From Dermanyssus gallinae (Eukaryota > Arthropoda > Arachnida > Mesostigmata > Dermanyssidae): a stretch of DNA of 64,000 bases. Shown here in pieces: positions 46,693 to 56,897 of the stretch. The translations under genes were made by a program, and so were the position numbers. Within the stretch, counting starts at the first letter, position 1, and each line of letters opens with the position of its first letter. The notes beneath the pieces were generated by a model, which worked only from the letters and a program-made list of their open reading frames with translations, was not told where the DNA came from and ran no database searches. The stretch lies in contig QVRM01001498.1 of the NCBI GenBank assembly GCA_003439945.1, positions 51,135 to 115,134 of the forward strand, read 5' to 3'.

Positions 46693-47469
46693 GCACCTGT
46701 TCTTGCTTTTTCGAAACTGAGAACACGTATATGCAATTAAAAATAAGTTCTCTGAAGACGATACAATCCGAAAAACTAAATTACACATACATTTTTTACC
46801 CTTGTTCTACGTATTGATAGCCTTAGAGAAGCCCTTGAAGGGTTCCTAGTAATAGTTCCGAAACCGTTTCATCTTACACTTTCAACAGATCAGATTGCTA
46901 TATGCATATATGCAGCGTATTAATTTGGTAGATAAATCAACACAACAGCGGACATTCTGTTATATTAACCATTTGCTAAATATTCGTGTATGCTTCGACC
47001 GAAGTTGACCTTAGTTAAAACGTTTTGTCATCGTGCGTTTACTTACAGGTTGAGTATCCGTAACAACACATTTGCCTAATAATTAATGTTAATATTTAGC
47101 GTAACACATTAAACTAAATTATCTCTTTGTTAAATCGTAATGAATTTCGGTTGAACACCCTATTTGTGTCGAGAGCTCTATTTGTGTGCCGGAAGCTGCT
47201 ATATCTACGCTATCATGGGCTTGTTGTTATGCTGCGAGGGCAAATCTACTGTGCGATGACAAAGTTTGCGAACTATTCCAAACGACTGGATTGGCGGACA
47301 CACCATCATAAGAACTGTGGGGCTAAGGGGGTAGGTCGAAGTGACATATATGTGTATACGCCGATAAATGGTGCATGGATATCGTCACCACTTTTGCATT
47401 TGTTGTCTCTCCTGATCGATCATTGAACACAGCTAAATAACGACAGATAGTGCCGAAACACCGTGATTT

Positions 47470-47487
47470 ACCTTGGGCCATTGGTAC
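47470..47487 (-). pseudogene. Remnant of anchor exon, left copy
   Basis: The last four codons of the anchor exon and its donor are conserved with the right copy. The rest, about 250 bp including the start and membrane segment, is missing; the sequence passes directly to DNA that in the right copy lies upstream of the exon (about 56745). Confidence 0.65.
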
Positions 47488-47879
47488 GGGGGGAGGGGTG
47501 ATAAAGACAGTGCACTAACATGTTCGTACTTCTAAACAATTAGTACTTACTTTAATAAAGCCTGCATGCAGTTTATATAAAGGGCTACGCACAGAAAACG
47601 CAAGACGGCGCCAAAATCTGTACCTTTGTACGTATACATCTATTGGTAGCCCGGTGACGCATTTTTGCTACCGTTCGTTGTTTCCTCCTTGGTGACGCTA
47701 ATTGAAGCGCGGACGGGTCCCCGCGGTTTACTGACCGTAATGCCTACGTGGCCTTCGGCAGCTTTGGAGCCCTAATACCTATGTGGTAGCGGCTGAAGTT
47801 GGCGATGCTGCAACTGTGATTTGCTCCGGCAGGTAAAAGTTAGCAGTAGAATCCACACTCGGTACTTCGTTATTAAAAA

Positions 47880-48992
47880 AACTTTTTTTTAATAAATATA
47901 TATTCGCCCTTTCGTATGCCTGCAAAAAAAGCTTGGCTCTGCAAGGTGACTCTCTTAATACGTGCCTTTATTATGTCGTTATAAGCCGCCATGTGCGGAA
48001 GGAGTTTAGAAACGCCGTCGTCGTTATGTATGCGGATGACATCGTAGTGGCCCACCGGGACCGCGGTGCCATTCGTCGGATTATCGGCGACGTGGAAAGT
48101 TATCTTCACCGTAAGGGCCTACAGATAAATTCGCGGAAGACGAAAGCCATTAAGTTTCGCCGTGGGGGTCGATTGGCTGCAGCAGACGTAATACCCTGTT
48201 GCGGTCAACAGCTGGAGTTTGGAAACTACTTCCCGTATTTGGGTCTACGACTGCACTATACGGGAACGACCTTTACCCAGCACATCGGCGACAGATGTCG
48301 AGCGGCCATTGCCTCTATTCACACAGAGGTGAGAGACCTTCGGCGACTGTCATTGAGTGCTGCAGTGCGTCTTTTTGAGCTTAAGATTGTACCAATGTTG
48401 AGCTACAGCCTTGGCAGGGTGTGCGGCCATCTTTCAGCGGCAAATTTTGCACAGCTAGAAAGATGCTTCACAATATATATGAAGCGCGCTCTTTGCTTGC
48501 CGCGGACGGCAAGAAACCGCTTTGTGTACTTGCTAGCGGGCTGCGGACCGGCAGTGGAAACAATCAAAGTCAGGACTTAGGTCACCTATTACTGAACCAC
48601 TTCAACAGTTTTTGTTAGAGTGGCAAGGAAAAGTGACCGAGGCCTCGGCTGAGGTAGCGCAGTTAGACGTGTACCTCTCCAGGGAGCTTTGGGAAGGAAT
48701 GGCATGCACTAGCCGGCACGTGTACACAAGGTACATTGTGCATGGCTATCATCACTTGGTGTGTTCGACTCAAGGATTTCACCAAATTGGCGGTCAATGT
48801 CGTTGCCGGTTCTGCTCGCAGATATGCGCTAAATACCACGCAGCGAGCTGCCAGACGCAACCGCGGTATTTGCACTTTCTCGCCCAGTGGGACGGTCGCT
48901 GAAGTGTTAAAATTGTATATAATGATGACTGTATTGTAATGATGTACCATCTTGAAATGCAAAGTTATTGCGAAATAAACAATATATATATA
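47880..48992 (+). mobile_element. LINE A copy, reverse transcriptase to 3' end
   Basis: The frame 47933-48580 has LQGDSLNTCLYYVV (motif B), MYADDIVVAHRD (catalytic YADD), GLQINSRKTKAIKF, YLGLRLHYTGTTFTQHIGDR and MKRALCLPRTARNRFVYL. After a frameshift, 48612-48900 continues with VYTRYIVHGYHHLVC and the cysteine-rich CRFCSQICAKYHAASC, then a 3' UTR ending AATAAACAATATATATATA. It is 5'-truncated. This is the best copy of a family also found at 4.9-5.3, 52.4-53.2, 54.15-54.3, 57.3 and 63.0-64.0 kb. I do not assign the clade. Confidence 0.75.
47967..47980. repeat. 14-bp direct repeat, left copy
   Basis: TTTATTATGTCGTT, identical to 48993-49006. It flanks the segment missing from the paralogous locus at 57.3 kb. 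Confidence 0.9.
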
Positions 48993-49006
48993 TTTATTAT
49001 GTCGTT
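48993..49006. repeat. 14-bp direct repeat, right copy
   Basis: TTTATTATGTCGTT directly after the TA-rich tail of LINE A, as expected for a target-site duplication. Confidence 0.9.
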
Positions 49007-49137
49007 CTAGAAAGACGACTGCAGAATTTGTCAAGGGTCATCGTAGGGAAAGGCGTCGTTGTCTCTTTCATGTGCTGTACGACAATAATCACCTCCCACC
49101 CTCCCACTTACTTTGTATATAGCTCGCCTGCGACAGT

Positions 49138-51780
49138 GCGCGTCCTCCATGCCGGCGTCCAACGAACATCCACCAAATGGAACGACCGAGAACGTCGAAT
49201 CAACCTCGACGATGGACACGGATGTTCCATGTGAAACGAGCCCGGCACACCAGCCAAGCATTGGCGCCAAGCGGAAAAAGCCAGCTTGGCCGCCAGAAAG
49301 CCAATCCGAAACTCAGGAGAAGACATCGAATGATGGATTTGTGACGGTGACATCCCGAAGGAAAAAAGGCTCTTTCGAAAGAACAACGAAACCTGGAGAA
49401 ACATAAAGACTATTTATCGAAGAGATCGGTGGGTCGTTCAAAATAATCAATAGAAGAAGAGAGACGACGGAATGTGCTGAAACAGGATTCCCCGAGGGAT
49501 CACTGCTATCCATTTACAAGCACATCTTTGCCTTGTCACCCAAGTCAAAGATATACGGAGACAGAAAGTCAATCATAGTGTGGCTTCCTGATATAGAATC
49601 TACCCAAAGGCTATTACCAGTCAGCAACCTTAGAGACTTCGCGGTGTCGACTCACTGCCCATCATTAACATCAATTTGGGCGACGATTCAGGTAGTTCCA
49701 ACTTGCCTCACAGAGGAAGAAATGTTGAAGGAATGATCACCGTTTAGGGTCATCCATGTAAAACGGCATACGCGGTTTCACTCCGGGGCTAGGATTCCTC
49801 TGGGTAAAGTGATTCTGTTGTTTGCCCGGCAACCCCCCACATCAATATCCTTGGGATTTCAGTTGCACCAGGTTGTGCTCGAACCCGACCAGCCTAGGCT
49901 GTGCCACGAATGCCTACGGCCTAGACACTTGGCGCAACGACCGAAAGTGCCTTGCCGCAAGTTGCATAACTCAAACACAGTGTATCAACTGCCGGGGTGC
50001 TCACCCGTCCGTGTCGCCACCCTGTCCCCGTCTAATCTGACTCAAAGAGCGAAACAGATTATTCTTCGAAGCCAGAACTCTGCAGCAGGTTCGGGTAACG
50101 TATGCTGAGATCACCAGTAGTCGGCCAAACCCCACATTGCAATCAGGCCAAGGCCGTAACATCCAGGTGGGTAACCTACTTAAGCCAACGTCGTCCGCGA
50201 TATTTCCTACACCAACAAGGAAACGCTCGCCCCACGGCGCCGATTAACCCGTGCCGCGGAGCACCTAGACCCGCAGGGCCTATCCTCGCCACAACGGATG
50301 CTGTAACTAAATTGTCGCAGGTCGTTCCAGGAGGCGGATCCGACCTGTTGGGTCAGCCTACGGCTTTACGGTTGGTTTTAGAACCCCTCCTGCAGCTATT
50401 GCCACTGTTTAAGAGCCTTAAACTTATAATGCAATGATGATGGAACAGGACGCCAGTATTATAGGCAGTGGCGGGTCTGAGTCGTCGACTCACTCACGTG
50501 TGTGCTCTTCTTGTTTGCGCCAGTGGTTCTCCGTCTTTCTCCCACCCGCAATGACACCCAATCACTCTCGTTACAATTCGCCATAATCTACGTAAATTTT
50601 CCAACGGATTGCTCCTATCCGAGATCACAAATCCGGTCCCCACACAAAACCGTACTTTCACATATAATCGCGTTCGCCAGACCGTTCTTGAGCTAACCGA
50701 GGGCGACGTATCAGGAGCCGCCAGGCTGATCGGATCGTCGGAGGTCCTGGCTCCCGAAAACAGGCACAACTACCGATCTCAAATAAGGGTCTGGGAGTCC
50801 CGGATCCGCTCGTCTTTGCAGGGCCAGTGATAGTTTCCTCCCTTTTCCGATCCGAGAACAACGCCATGGCAATATTAGACGAGGCCGGCGTTTGTCAGTA
50901 CAAGGAACTCCAGAGACGCCTGTACGAGTAGCTAAAGATAGTTTGCGGGCGCTATCAACGACTCTAAAAAGGCTCGCCTTCGAACGGTCGCTGCTAAAGG
51001 ATCTGGAGTCTGGTTACATGCAATTCCAAGTGCCCCCACTTGGTACCCTCCTGGACGACGAAACAACCCGAATCGGAGTGGTTCTTTATCTCAGATGTGA
51101 CCTTGTCCCCCCCCCCCATCAGTGTAATTGTGACCACCCCGTAGACGAATTAGCCCATCACGGGTTATCGTGCATCATGAGTGCGGGACGGCGGGCCAGG
51201 CATACACCTGTGGCCGAGCGCTTCGTTCAAGTGGTTTCCCCTGCTTTCTAGAGCCTCAGGGTCTCTCCGCCGACGACGGCAAGCGCCCGGATGGGATGAC
51301 TCTTACTCCCTTCAGGAAGGGCAGGATGCTCGTCTGGGATGCCACTGTCACCGACCCATTAGCACCTTCAAAGGTCGGTGGCGGGCCGATCTCGCGGGGC
51401 ATGCCGGTAACCTAGCCGAGACAAGAAAGCTCGCACAATACGCCTCAATAGGTTGTTGGGAAACCGCACATCGGTTTCAACCGCTGGCGTTCGAGACCTT
51501 GGGCGGCCTAGGCAGCCTCACTCGCAAACTTTTCCACAGAGTCGGCGAGCAGCTGAACCTCGCAACCGGAGACAACAGATTTGCGGCTTTCTTGGGAGAG
51601 TGCCTCTACCTCGAGGTCCAACGCGGGAACGCGGCGTCCGTCCGCGGCACGCTACTGAAGTGGTCCCAACCCACCCTATATGAGATAGAGTAATATTCCC
51701 AGTGCACACCTTCTCGGGAGACAAATATCGCTCTATTTGTATTCTTAATAAACATATGCTTTGTTACTCTAAAAAAAAAT
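49138..51780 (+). mobile_element. LINE B copy 1, lacking the reverse-transcriptase core
   Basis: Order of parts: ORF1 N-terminus at 49150-49405 (AKRKKPAWPPESQSE and GFVTVTSRRKKG); a cysteine-rich ORF1 part at 49880-50040 (RLCHECLRPRHLAQ, then CINCRGAHP in another frame); a pre-RT block at 50660-50740 (LELTEGDVSGAARLIGSSEV); and then directly the C-terminal region from about 50900. No palm motif lies between, although copy 2 has it there, so about 1 kb has been deleted around 50840-50900. It ends in an A/TA-rich tail at about 51770-51810. Confidence 0.7.
51001..51693 (+). pseudogene. LINE B C-terminal domain, copy 1
   Basis: In two frames: PPLGTLLDDETTRIGVVLYL, a Cys/His cluster CNCDHPVDELAHHGLSC (51123-51175), then RPDGMTLTPF with MLVWDATVTDPLAPS (51290-51370), and QPLAFETLGGLGSLTRKLFH then LNLATGDNRFAAFLGECLYL and VQRGNAASVRGTLLKW to the stop at 51691-51693. 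R-P-D-G followed about 12 residues later by V-W-D resembles the PD...(D/E) core of restriction-like endonucleases carried C-terminally by R2-type LINEs, and the Cys/His cluster sits where R2 has a zinc knuckle. That function is inferred. A frameshift separates the two parts near 51280. Confidence 0.65.
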
Positions 51781-51810
51781 ATATATATATATATGTATAT
51801 ATTTATATAT
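51780..51810. repeat. A/TA-rich retrotransposon tail
   Basis: AAAAAAAAAT followed by a TA tract closes LINE B copy 1. Confidence 0.85.
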
Positions 51811-51811
51811 C

Positions 51812-51873
51812 GCCGTCGATGTTAGCGAATTCAAGCGGCTCGTCATCAAACTGCTCTACAACGTCCACTTTAA
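51812..51873 (+). other. Exon-like sequence with donor
   Basis: CGCCGTCGATGTTAG...CACTTTAAG is followed by GTAAGC at 51874. The open reading SEFKRLVIKLLYNVHFK is short and of normal composition. It could be a relic exon of a host gene or retroelement sequence. Support is weak. Confidence 0.2.
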
Positions 51874-52074
51874 GGTAAGCTCCGAGTAAAACAAAAATTC
51901 AAAATTAGATTAAGCAAATAAGGATGAGGTTGGTTTAATTGGTTATTTTTTGTAGTTTGTAGCGACTGTCGCTGCTGTTGTTGTTGTTGCTGCTGATTAG
52001 CAAGATGCTAATCGCAGATTTCTCGAGAATTGCTGACATTCATTTGGTAAACTTCTCTTTGTGGCTCAATGGTA

Positions 52075-52115
52075 ATTCAAATAAGTGCCACAAGTATTTG
52101 GACACTTATTTGAAT
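52075..52115. repeat. Perfect fold-back palindrome, 13-bp arms
   Basis: ATTCAAATAAGTG (52075-52087) and CACTTATTTGAAT (52103-52115), with a 15-bp spacer. Confidence 0.85.
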
Positions 52116-52419
52116 CCGTATCGATATTAGCCATATCTATGTGGACGTTGAGTGGACGGAATAAGGGGACGAGTTTCTCTGACAGCTTTTCGTAAAGCCT
52201 CTTCATTCACAGATAGGCACAGTTGACCTTTCCTGGACCTGGTTCCGTCAGGACAAGCTGTGCTAACGGCAGCGCCGAGAGTGCAGACGTTCATTTACCG
52301 ACTTCGTTACAGGCTGGCGCGAAGTTACCCAGACACTGGCCATATTTCAGCTTATGTGCATCAAGTAGTATATTGTCTCATATAGAAACATATCGGATTC
52401 CATCATCAATGCGTGCCAC

Positions 52420-53177
52420 GAAGATTTGGTCATTTTAGCGATATTTTCGACGTCTTTACGCTGACGATTTTATCATAATGGTCAAGTCACATCGACAGTA
52501 TTACCTGAATCAAATGAGCCAATGGTGCACACACTATAAACTGACAATTAATATATCCAAGACATAGATTCTTCGATTTTCCCGACGAGGTCGATACGCC
52601 AGTCTTGACTAAATCATCAGGGTCAATAACCAAAATATTGAATTAGTTCAAAACCATCTCGGAGTTACCTTGATTCCTGACCTATCTTTTACAAAGCACT
52701 TAGAGAACAAGCGCGCAAAAGCAATATCGGCCATGACACTACTCTGAGACCTTAAACAGATGTACACTACGACTAAAATGAACCTTTTAAAGATAAAAAG
52801 TGCTCCAATTATAACTTACCTCCTTCGGGTCACTGCACCAAACTTGACCTTGACCAACATTAAAGGAATAGATAAAATAAAAGCAAATTTTGTGAAATTT
52901 ATGCTCGGACTGCCGCGAAACGCATCGACAACGTTGTCGCTGGAACGATGCCAAGAGCAAACCTTTGTGGAAAAACTTATCCTGGACAAAAACGATTTCA
53001 GCGCGCTGTTCGTAGAGCAGTATCGCGCCCACAGAGAAAAGCGTAATTTGAACTTTGCCATAAAGAAGTTCACCGACAGTCCAGCATTCACGACAGACCG
53101 CTGGAAGCGGGGAATGCAAGCAAACAGACGCGTACTCCGCGTGTTGACTTACTTGGCATGGCTACCACCAATATAAA
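52420..53177 (+). mobile_element. LINE A-related reverse-transcriptase relic
   Basis: RRLYADDFIIMVKSHRQYY at about 52450-52505 is the YADD catalytic block, followed by LTINISKT and HLGVTLIPDLSFTKHLENK, all in frames broken by stops. The longest intact frame (52760-53176) covers the thumb and connection region (MNLLKIKSAPIITYLLR, VKFMLGLPRNASTTLSLERC) to the C-terminus. The order is as in LINE A, but the copy is much diverged. Confidence 0.65.
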
Positions 53178-53610
53178 TGCCTAAAAGGGTACTGCTTTAA
53201 AATATAAGACTATGGCACGTGTAAAATTGACCGATACAACATACTGCAATGCAAGAAAATAGAAGCTAGTTTGATGCATACAGTAGTGAAATATTGTATT
53301 AGCCGATATGAATTTTAGGTAATACCTACCAATTTCTGCATACTAGTGTCTGCAGTACTAAGAGAAAGGATTATTGGTTTTGTGATATACTAAATGCTGT
53401 CGTGTAGTAAATTCTAGCCCTTATACGGGTCCATATCGTAAACGTTAAGGATATTATTGATCAAACATATTTATTCATCATAAATCGAGAGCATCTGGTT
53501 CATTGTTAGTTAACTGTTAGTTAACCGTTTGTTCTAAATGATAGGTCCTCGGTGTACGCCTTTGTAGCAAAGTTAAACTTTTAACTAATCGTAGTAATTT
53601 ATACTCTAAC
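53178..53610. other. No gene recognised
   Basis: AT-rich spacer between the LINE relic and the SINE. Confidence 0.5.
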
Positions 53611-53619
53611 AGTATATCT

Positions 53620-53799
53620 CAGTCGAGCCCGGTGGCGTGGTGGATTGAGTCTCCGCCTCGCAACCGGAGGAGACACCTAGGTGCGCGGGTTCGAACCCCA
53701 CCGTTGCACATTTGTATTTATGGGGGTCCGTCTATGAGGCAATGTGAAAAACAGTTAGTGGACGTTAAATCTTGGCTGAGGGTCAGCCCGAAAACTTTT
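53620..53799 (+). mobile_element. tRNA-derived SINE, family 1, with target duplication
   Basis: Same head and body as 33141-33324 (GAGCCCGGTGGCGTGGTGG, GGGTTCGAACCCC, GGACGTTAAATCTTGGCTGA). Perfect 9-bp flanks AGTATATCT lie at 53611-53619 and 53800-53808. The two copies are very similar, which suggests fairly recent activity. Confidence 0.88.
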
Positions 53800-54147
53800 A
53801 GTATATCTTAACCGAATTTATATCTTCGCATATCAAGTCGTCTGCAAGCTTTGGTTCCCTAGCATCTCTGGGGCCATTCACTGTAGATGTGGCATTGCGT
53901 GGTAGCCACAGAGCGTTCTTCAGGAAAGCGGTGTTTACCCGGTTAATTTCCTTCAAACTTTCAGCAGTTATGTTTCTAATTTTTGTTCTTACCGTAATTT
54001 GTCCAGTAGCGCTAGAAGAGTCCCACGGATCCCAACCATTTCCCCAACGGAGATAGTTTTATGGCCCGATAGTTAAATAAGTATGGGGCAAGGCCTTCCT
54101 CTCGTCTCACCTTTCGTCTGGTTTCGCATGTGACAATCGCCACGTCT

Positions 54148-54295
54148 ACACCAGATACATAGTTCATGGCTATCATCCCCTCGTCTGTTCAATACGAACT
54201 TTCTCGAGAAGTAGACTACTGCACTTCTCTCGAGTGACATGCCAAAAGCAGCTTACAACAGTAGATACTGACCTGGCCAGAACTTAACACCTCGC
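54148..54295 (+). mobile_element. LINE A C-terminal fragment
   Basis: VYTRYIVHGYHPLVCSIRTF matches the C-terminal part of LINE A at 48.7 kb. It ends at the left border of the right CAP-gene segment. Confidence 0.6.
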
Positions 54296-54401
54296 AGGGA
54301 GGTATCTGGACTTTCGTCGAAATACAGAAAAATCGAAAATGTTCCTCTAGAAACTATGCAAACATAACATATGCCGTTTTTTGTAACTTCTGTGAAGATG
54401 A

Positions 54402-54407
54402 TTTATT
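54402..54407 (-). promoter_or_regulatory. Candidate poly(A) signal of right CAP copy
   Basis: AATAAA on the - strand, about 240 bp past the stop codon at 54648-54650. Confidence 0.4.
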
Positions 54408-54647
54408 TTACAGAAATGCTAGAAAGATGTCAGCTACACAACACACAAAATAGCAGTGAAACATATCCGACTTGCTTACATAATGAATATACGTAAACGT
54501 GCTTTTATTCAAACTTATTTTAACTTGTTTTACTTTCAGTTTATTTGATTGCTTTACTGACAAATGTATTTGCCTAAGCGCATATTTGAATAGCTATTAT
54601 TCGCTGGTTAGTTTCATGAAGCCCGTTTTATGAAACTCAGCCAACTC

Positions 54648-55392
54648 CTATTGACGATGCACAGGGCTCGTCGTGCCTAGCAAGCTCTTGACCCCAAGAG
54701 CTTCGCGTACCTTCTGTTCATTCTCGATATGGCATATATTAAAGTTTTGCCCTACCTTTTGTACTGTTCCCGCTGGACATTCCAAGTTAGGTCTTGTCCC
54801 GAACTTGCAGACTAACTGTCCGATAATTTTGCCAGCGGGGCTATAGCTACATAAAAGGAACGTGTCGAAGTTGCCTGCGTTAGGCATCCTAATAGCGGCA
54901 CACCCCACGGCGTACGTTCGTGCCCAGATCAGCTGTATACGTTGGAAAAATGGACCACCTTTATACTTCTGAAGATCCTTAGTTTTGAGTGTTGGATATG
55001 GATCCCAGAATGGTCCAACAGCATCTGCAAAAGCAGAAGCGTTCTTCCAGTAGACGGACATTCTTATTCCGTTCTGGCTAACGGTGTCAAAATTGTAGGT
55101 TACCATGCACTGATCGCTTGACAGAATGAACTGTCTTGTCGCACAAATATGTTTGAAGCCAGCGAAGTGCTCCAAGCTCAAGCTCCTCACTCCATATGAG
55201 TTCAACTGTATCTAGGCAGCGCAGATTGTCTTTTGTTACAGGCACACAAACCTTCTCTCGAAGCCGATTATGCATCTTAAGCATGTAGTAGCGAAAGTCG
55301 GCGTTCTTCCATGTCGTGTCCTGATTGCATCTGTCCGTTAGGCATATCACCGGGCCAAAAGGGCATTCATTTTTGTTCACGGGTATATTGCA
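54648..55392 (-). pseudogene. CAP-superfamily (SCP/antigen 5-like) exon, right copy, frameshifted
   Basis: On the - strand it reads CNIPVNKNECPFGPVICLTD, KMHNRLREKVCVPV and VELIWSEELELGALRWLQ. A single extra A near 55153-55156, relative to the left copy, breaks the frame. The next frame continues HICATRQF, DTVSQNGIRMSVY, then IQLIWARTYAVGCAAIR and FLLCSYSPAGKIIGQLV. The last two match the CAP1 and CAP2 signatures (the W-x-x-T-x-x-V-G-C-A and Y-S-P-x-G-N/K regions). The histidine usually at the start of CAP1 is absent. An AG acceptor at 55393-55394 gives phase 0, agreeing with the upstream anchor exon. CAP proteins are typically secreted and varied in role (venom, saliva, immunity); no role can be assigned here. 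Confidence 0.75.
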
Positions 55393-55420
55393 CTTCACGG
55401 TTTTATGATCTTGCTTTTGC

Positions 55421-55560
55421 TAGAAGAATGAAGCTGAAGCCTGCTAGAAGAATGTAGCTGAAGCCTGCTAGAAGAATGTAGCTGAAGCTTGCTAGAAGAA
55501 TGTATCTGAAGCTTGCTAGAAGAATGTAGCTGACGCTTGCTAGAAGAATGTAGCTGAAAC
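55421..55560. repeat. 24-bp minisatellite in CAP intron
   Basis: About six units of TAGAAGAATGTAGCTGAAGC plus 4 bp (TTGC/CTGC). It lies just upstream (on the - strand) of the CAP exon acceptor. The left copy has the flanking sequence CTTGCTTTT/GAAACTG joined with no unit. On the - strand an open frame translates the units as LHSSSKLQ repeats, but this is intronic by my model. Confidence 0.9.
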
Positions 55561-56413
55561 TGGAACTGAAATGCACATGTAATTACAATATATAATTGAA
55601 AAAATACACACACTAGCAATAACTCTTAGCATATCTGTTTAAGTTGAGGCAGGAGTGTCTCTAGAAACCAGCCATACATAGTGAGCACGGACAAGTAGAC
55701 CAGCAGTTGCGGCTGTTAAGTTAAGCACACTATGCTCACACTATATTCGGAAGCCAAAGCAATCCGAAGAACCAAGCTACGCAACGTACCTTTTAACCTT
55801 GTTTCATGCACTGATATGCTTAAAGGTGTCTCTCTAATGAATCCTAATCACAGATGTGAAACCGTTTCATCTTACATTTTCTTTAACCGATAATAATTTT
55901 GAGTAACATGCTTTGTCTAGTTCAGTAAGTTTACTTAACGTTAAGTATTATTACATACCATATTATTTTTCATCAAAGTCATACCTAATATTTAATGCTA
56001 ATATTTAATATGCATCATAGTCGTACTTATTATTCATTGCTAATATAAGCGTAACACACTAAACTACTAAATTACCTTAATTAAACCGTAATTAATGGTT
56101 GAACACTTTTCGTGACGAAAGCCTTCTGTCTGCTACGCACCGCCAAAAATCGCTGCATGTACGCTATCACAAACACACCCCTCAAATTGGAGTGCTGCGA
56201 GGACAAATCTACGGTGTAATGACAGAGTTCAAGAAATATTCAAAGCGACTAAATTGGTGAACTAACCATCATAGGGACGCTGGGACTCAGGTGGTCTGTC
56301 GTAGTGACAGACATGTGCATACGCGATATGTGGTGCATGGCTATCATCACTACATTTGCACGTGTTTATCACAGCTCAATAACGATCAGTGGGGCCAAGA
56401 CACCGTGACTTAC
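55561..56413. other. Intron of right CAP copy
   Basis: Bounded by the GTAAGT donor (- strand, 56413) and the AG before 55392. It includes a possible LINE A C-terminal trace at about 56300-56360 (+ strand VHTRYVVHGYHHYIC), shared with the left copy. Confidence 0.5.
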
Positions 56414-56590
56414 CTTGGGCCAATTAAGCACAGTGACCACAGCGGTCACTGCGAGGAGTAAGAGCACCAGCACAATGACAACAATGGCGATTGTGTACTT
56501 TTGTATCACGGAAATGAACCATCGAGCAGCAGCAGCACCGCCAAGATGTCACGGCAGCAGCAGTGGGTCCGTAGATGTAGATTCATTCAT
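56414..56590 (-). pseudogene. Membrane-anchor exon of right CAP copy, with nonsense codon
   Basis: On the - strand an ATG at 56588-56590 opens 59 codons to the donor AAG|GTAAGT at 56414. Codon 14 is TGA (56549-56551). After it the frame reads GGAAAARW, then FISVIQKYTI and a strongly hydrophobic stretch AIVVIVLVLLLLAVTAVVTV followed by LNWPK. A short polar N-terminus plus one helix without a signal-cleavage site looks like a type II anchor, and the phase-0 donor fits the CAP exon. The link to the CAP exon is inferred from strand, phase and synteny in both copies. Confidence 0.5.
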
Positions 56591-56897
56591 CCGATTGGTG
56601 CGGAGCGATGTTGCGCAGCGTAGACAATAATTCGTTCGGCGAACGTAAGCCAAAGTAGTGTCAAAACAACGAGTGAGAAAAGTATATTCTAACCCTAAAA
56701 GAAGAACACTTAAAATACTCATTGTGGCTTCATATCATGACCACACGAGATGAAGACAGCACACCAATATGTTCGTACTTCCAAACAATTGTTACTGCAA
56801 CATAGCCTGCACGCAGTTTACATAAAGGGATACGCACAGAAAACGCAAGTCAGCACCAAAATTTGTACCTTTGAACGTATACATATATTGATAGGCT

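Larger units (their letters stand above)
45539..49137. repeat. Left copy of duplicated CAP-gene segment
   Basis: Collinear with 54296-57500 in direct orientation. Shared landmarks include TATCTGGACTTCCGTCGAAATAC at the left, the CAP exon, CCTTGGGCCA at the anchor-exon donor, GGGCTACGCACAGAAAACGC, and a LINE A fragment with CTGCAAGGTGA. The left copy is lengthened by a LINE segment (47981-48992) and shortened by loss of the anchor exon. LINE B begins at its right edge. Confidence 0.8.

Noticed and set aside
53625..53710. Functional tRNA gene
   Set aside because: The box A and B sequences are present, but the body, second copy and target duplications show a SINE.
55395..55619. LHSSSKLQ-repeat open frame that could be a signal-peptide exon of the CAP gene
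   Set aside because: It begins with a hydrophobic stretch, but its repeats are copy-specific intronic insertions absent from the paralogue, it stops before the CAP frame, and a better phase-matched first exon lies at 56414-56590.
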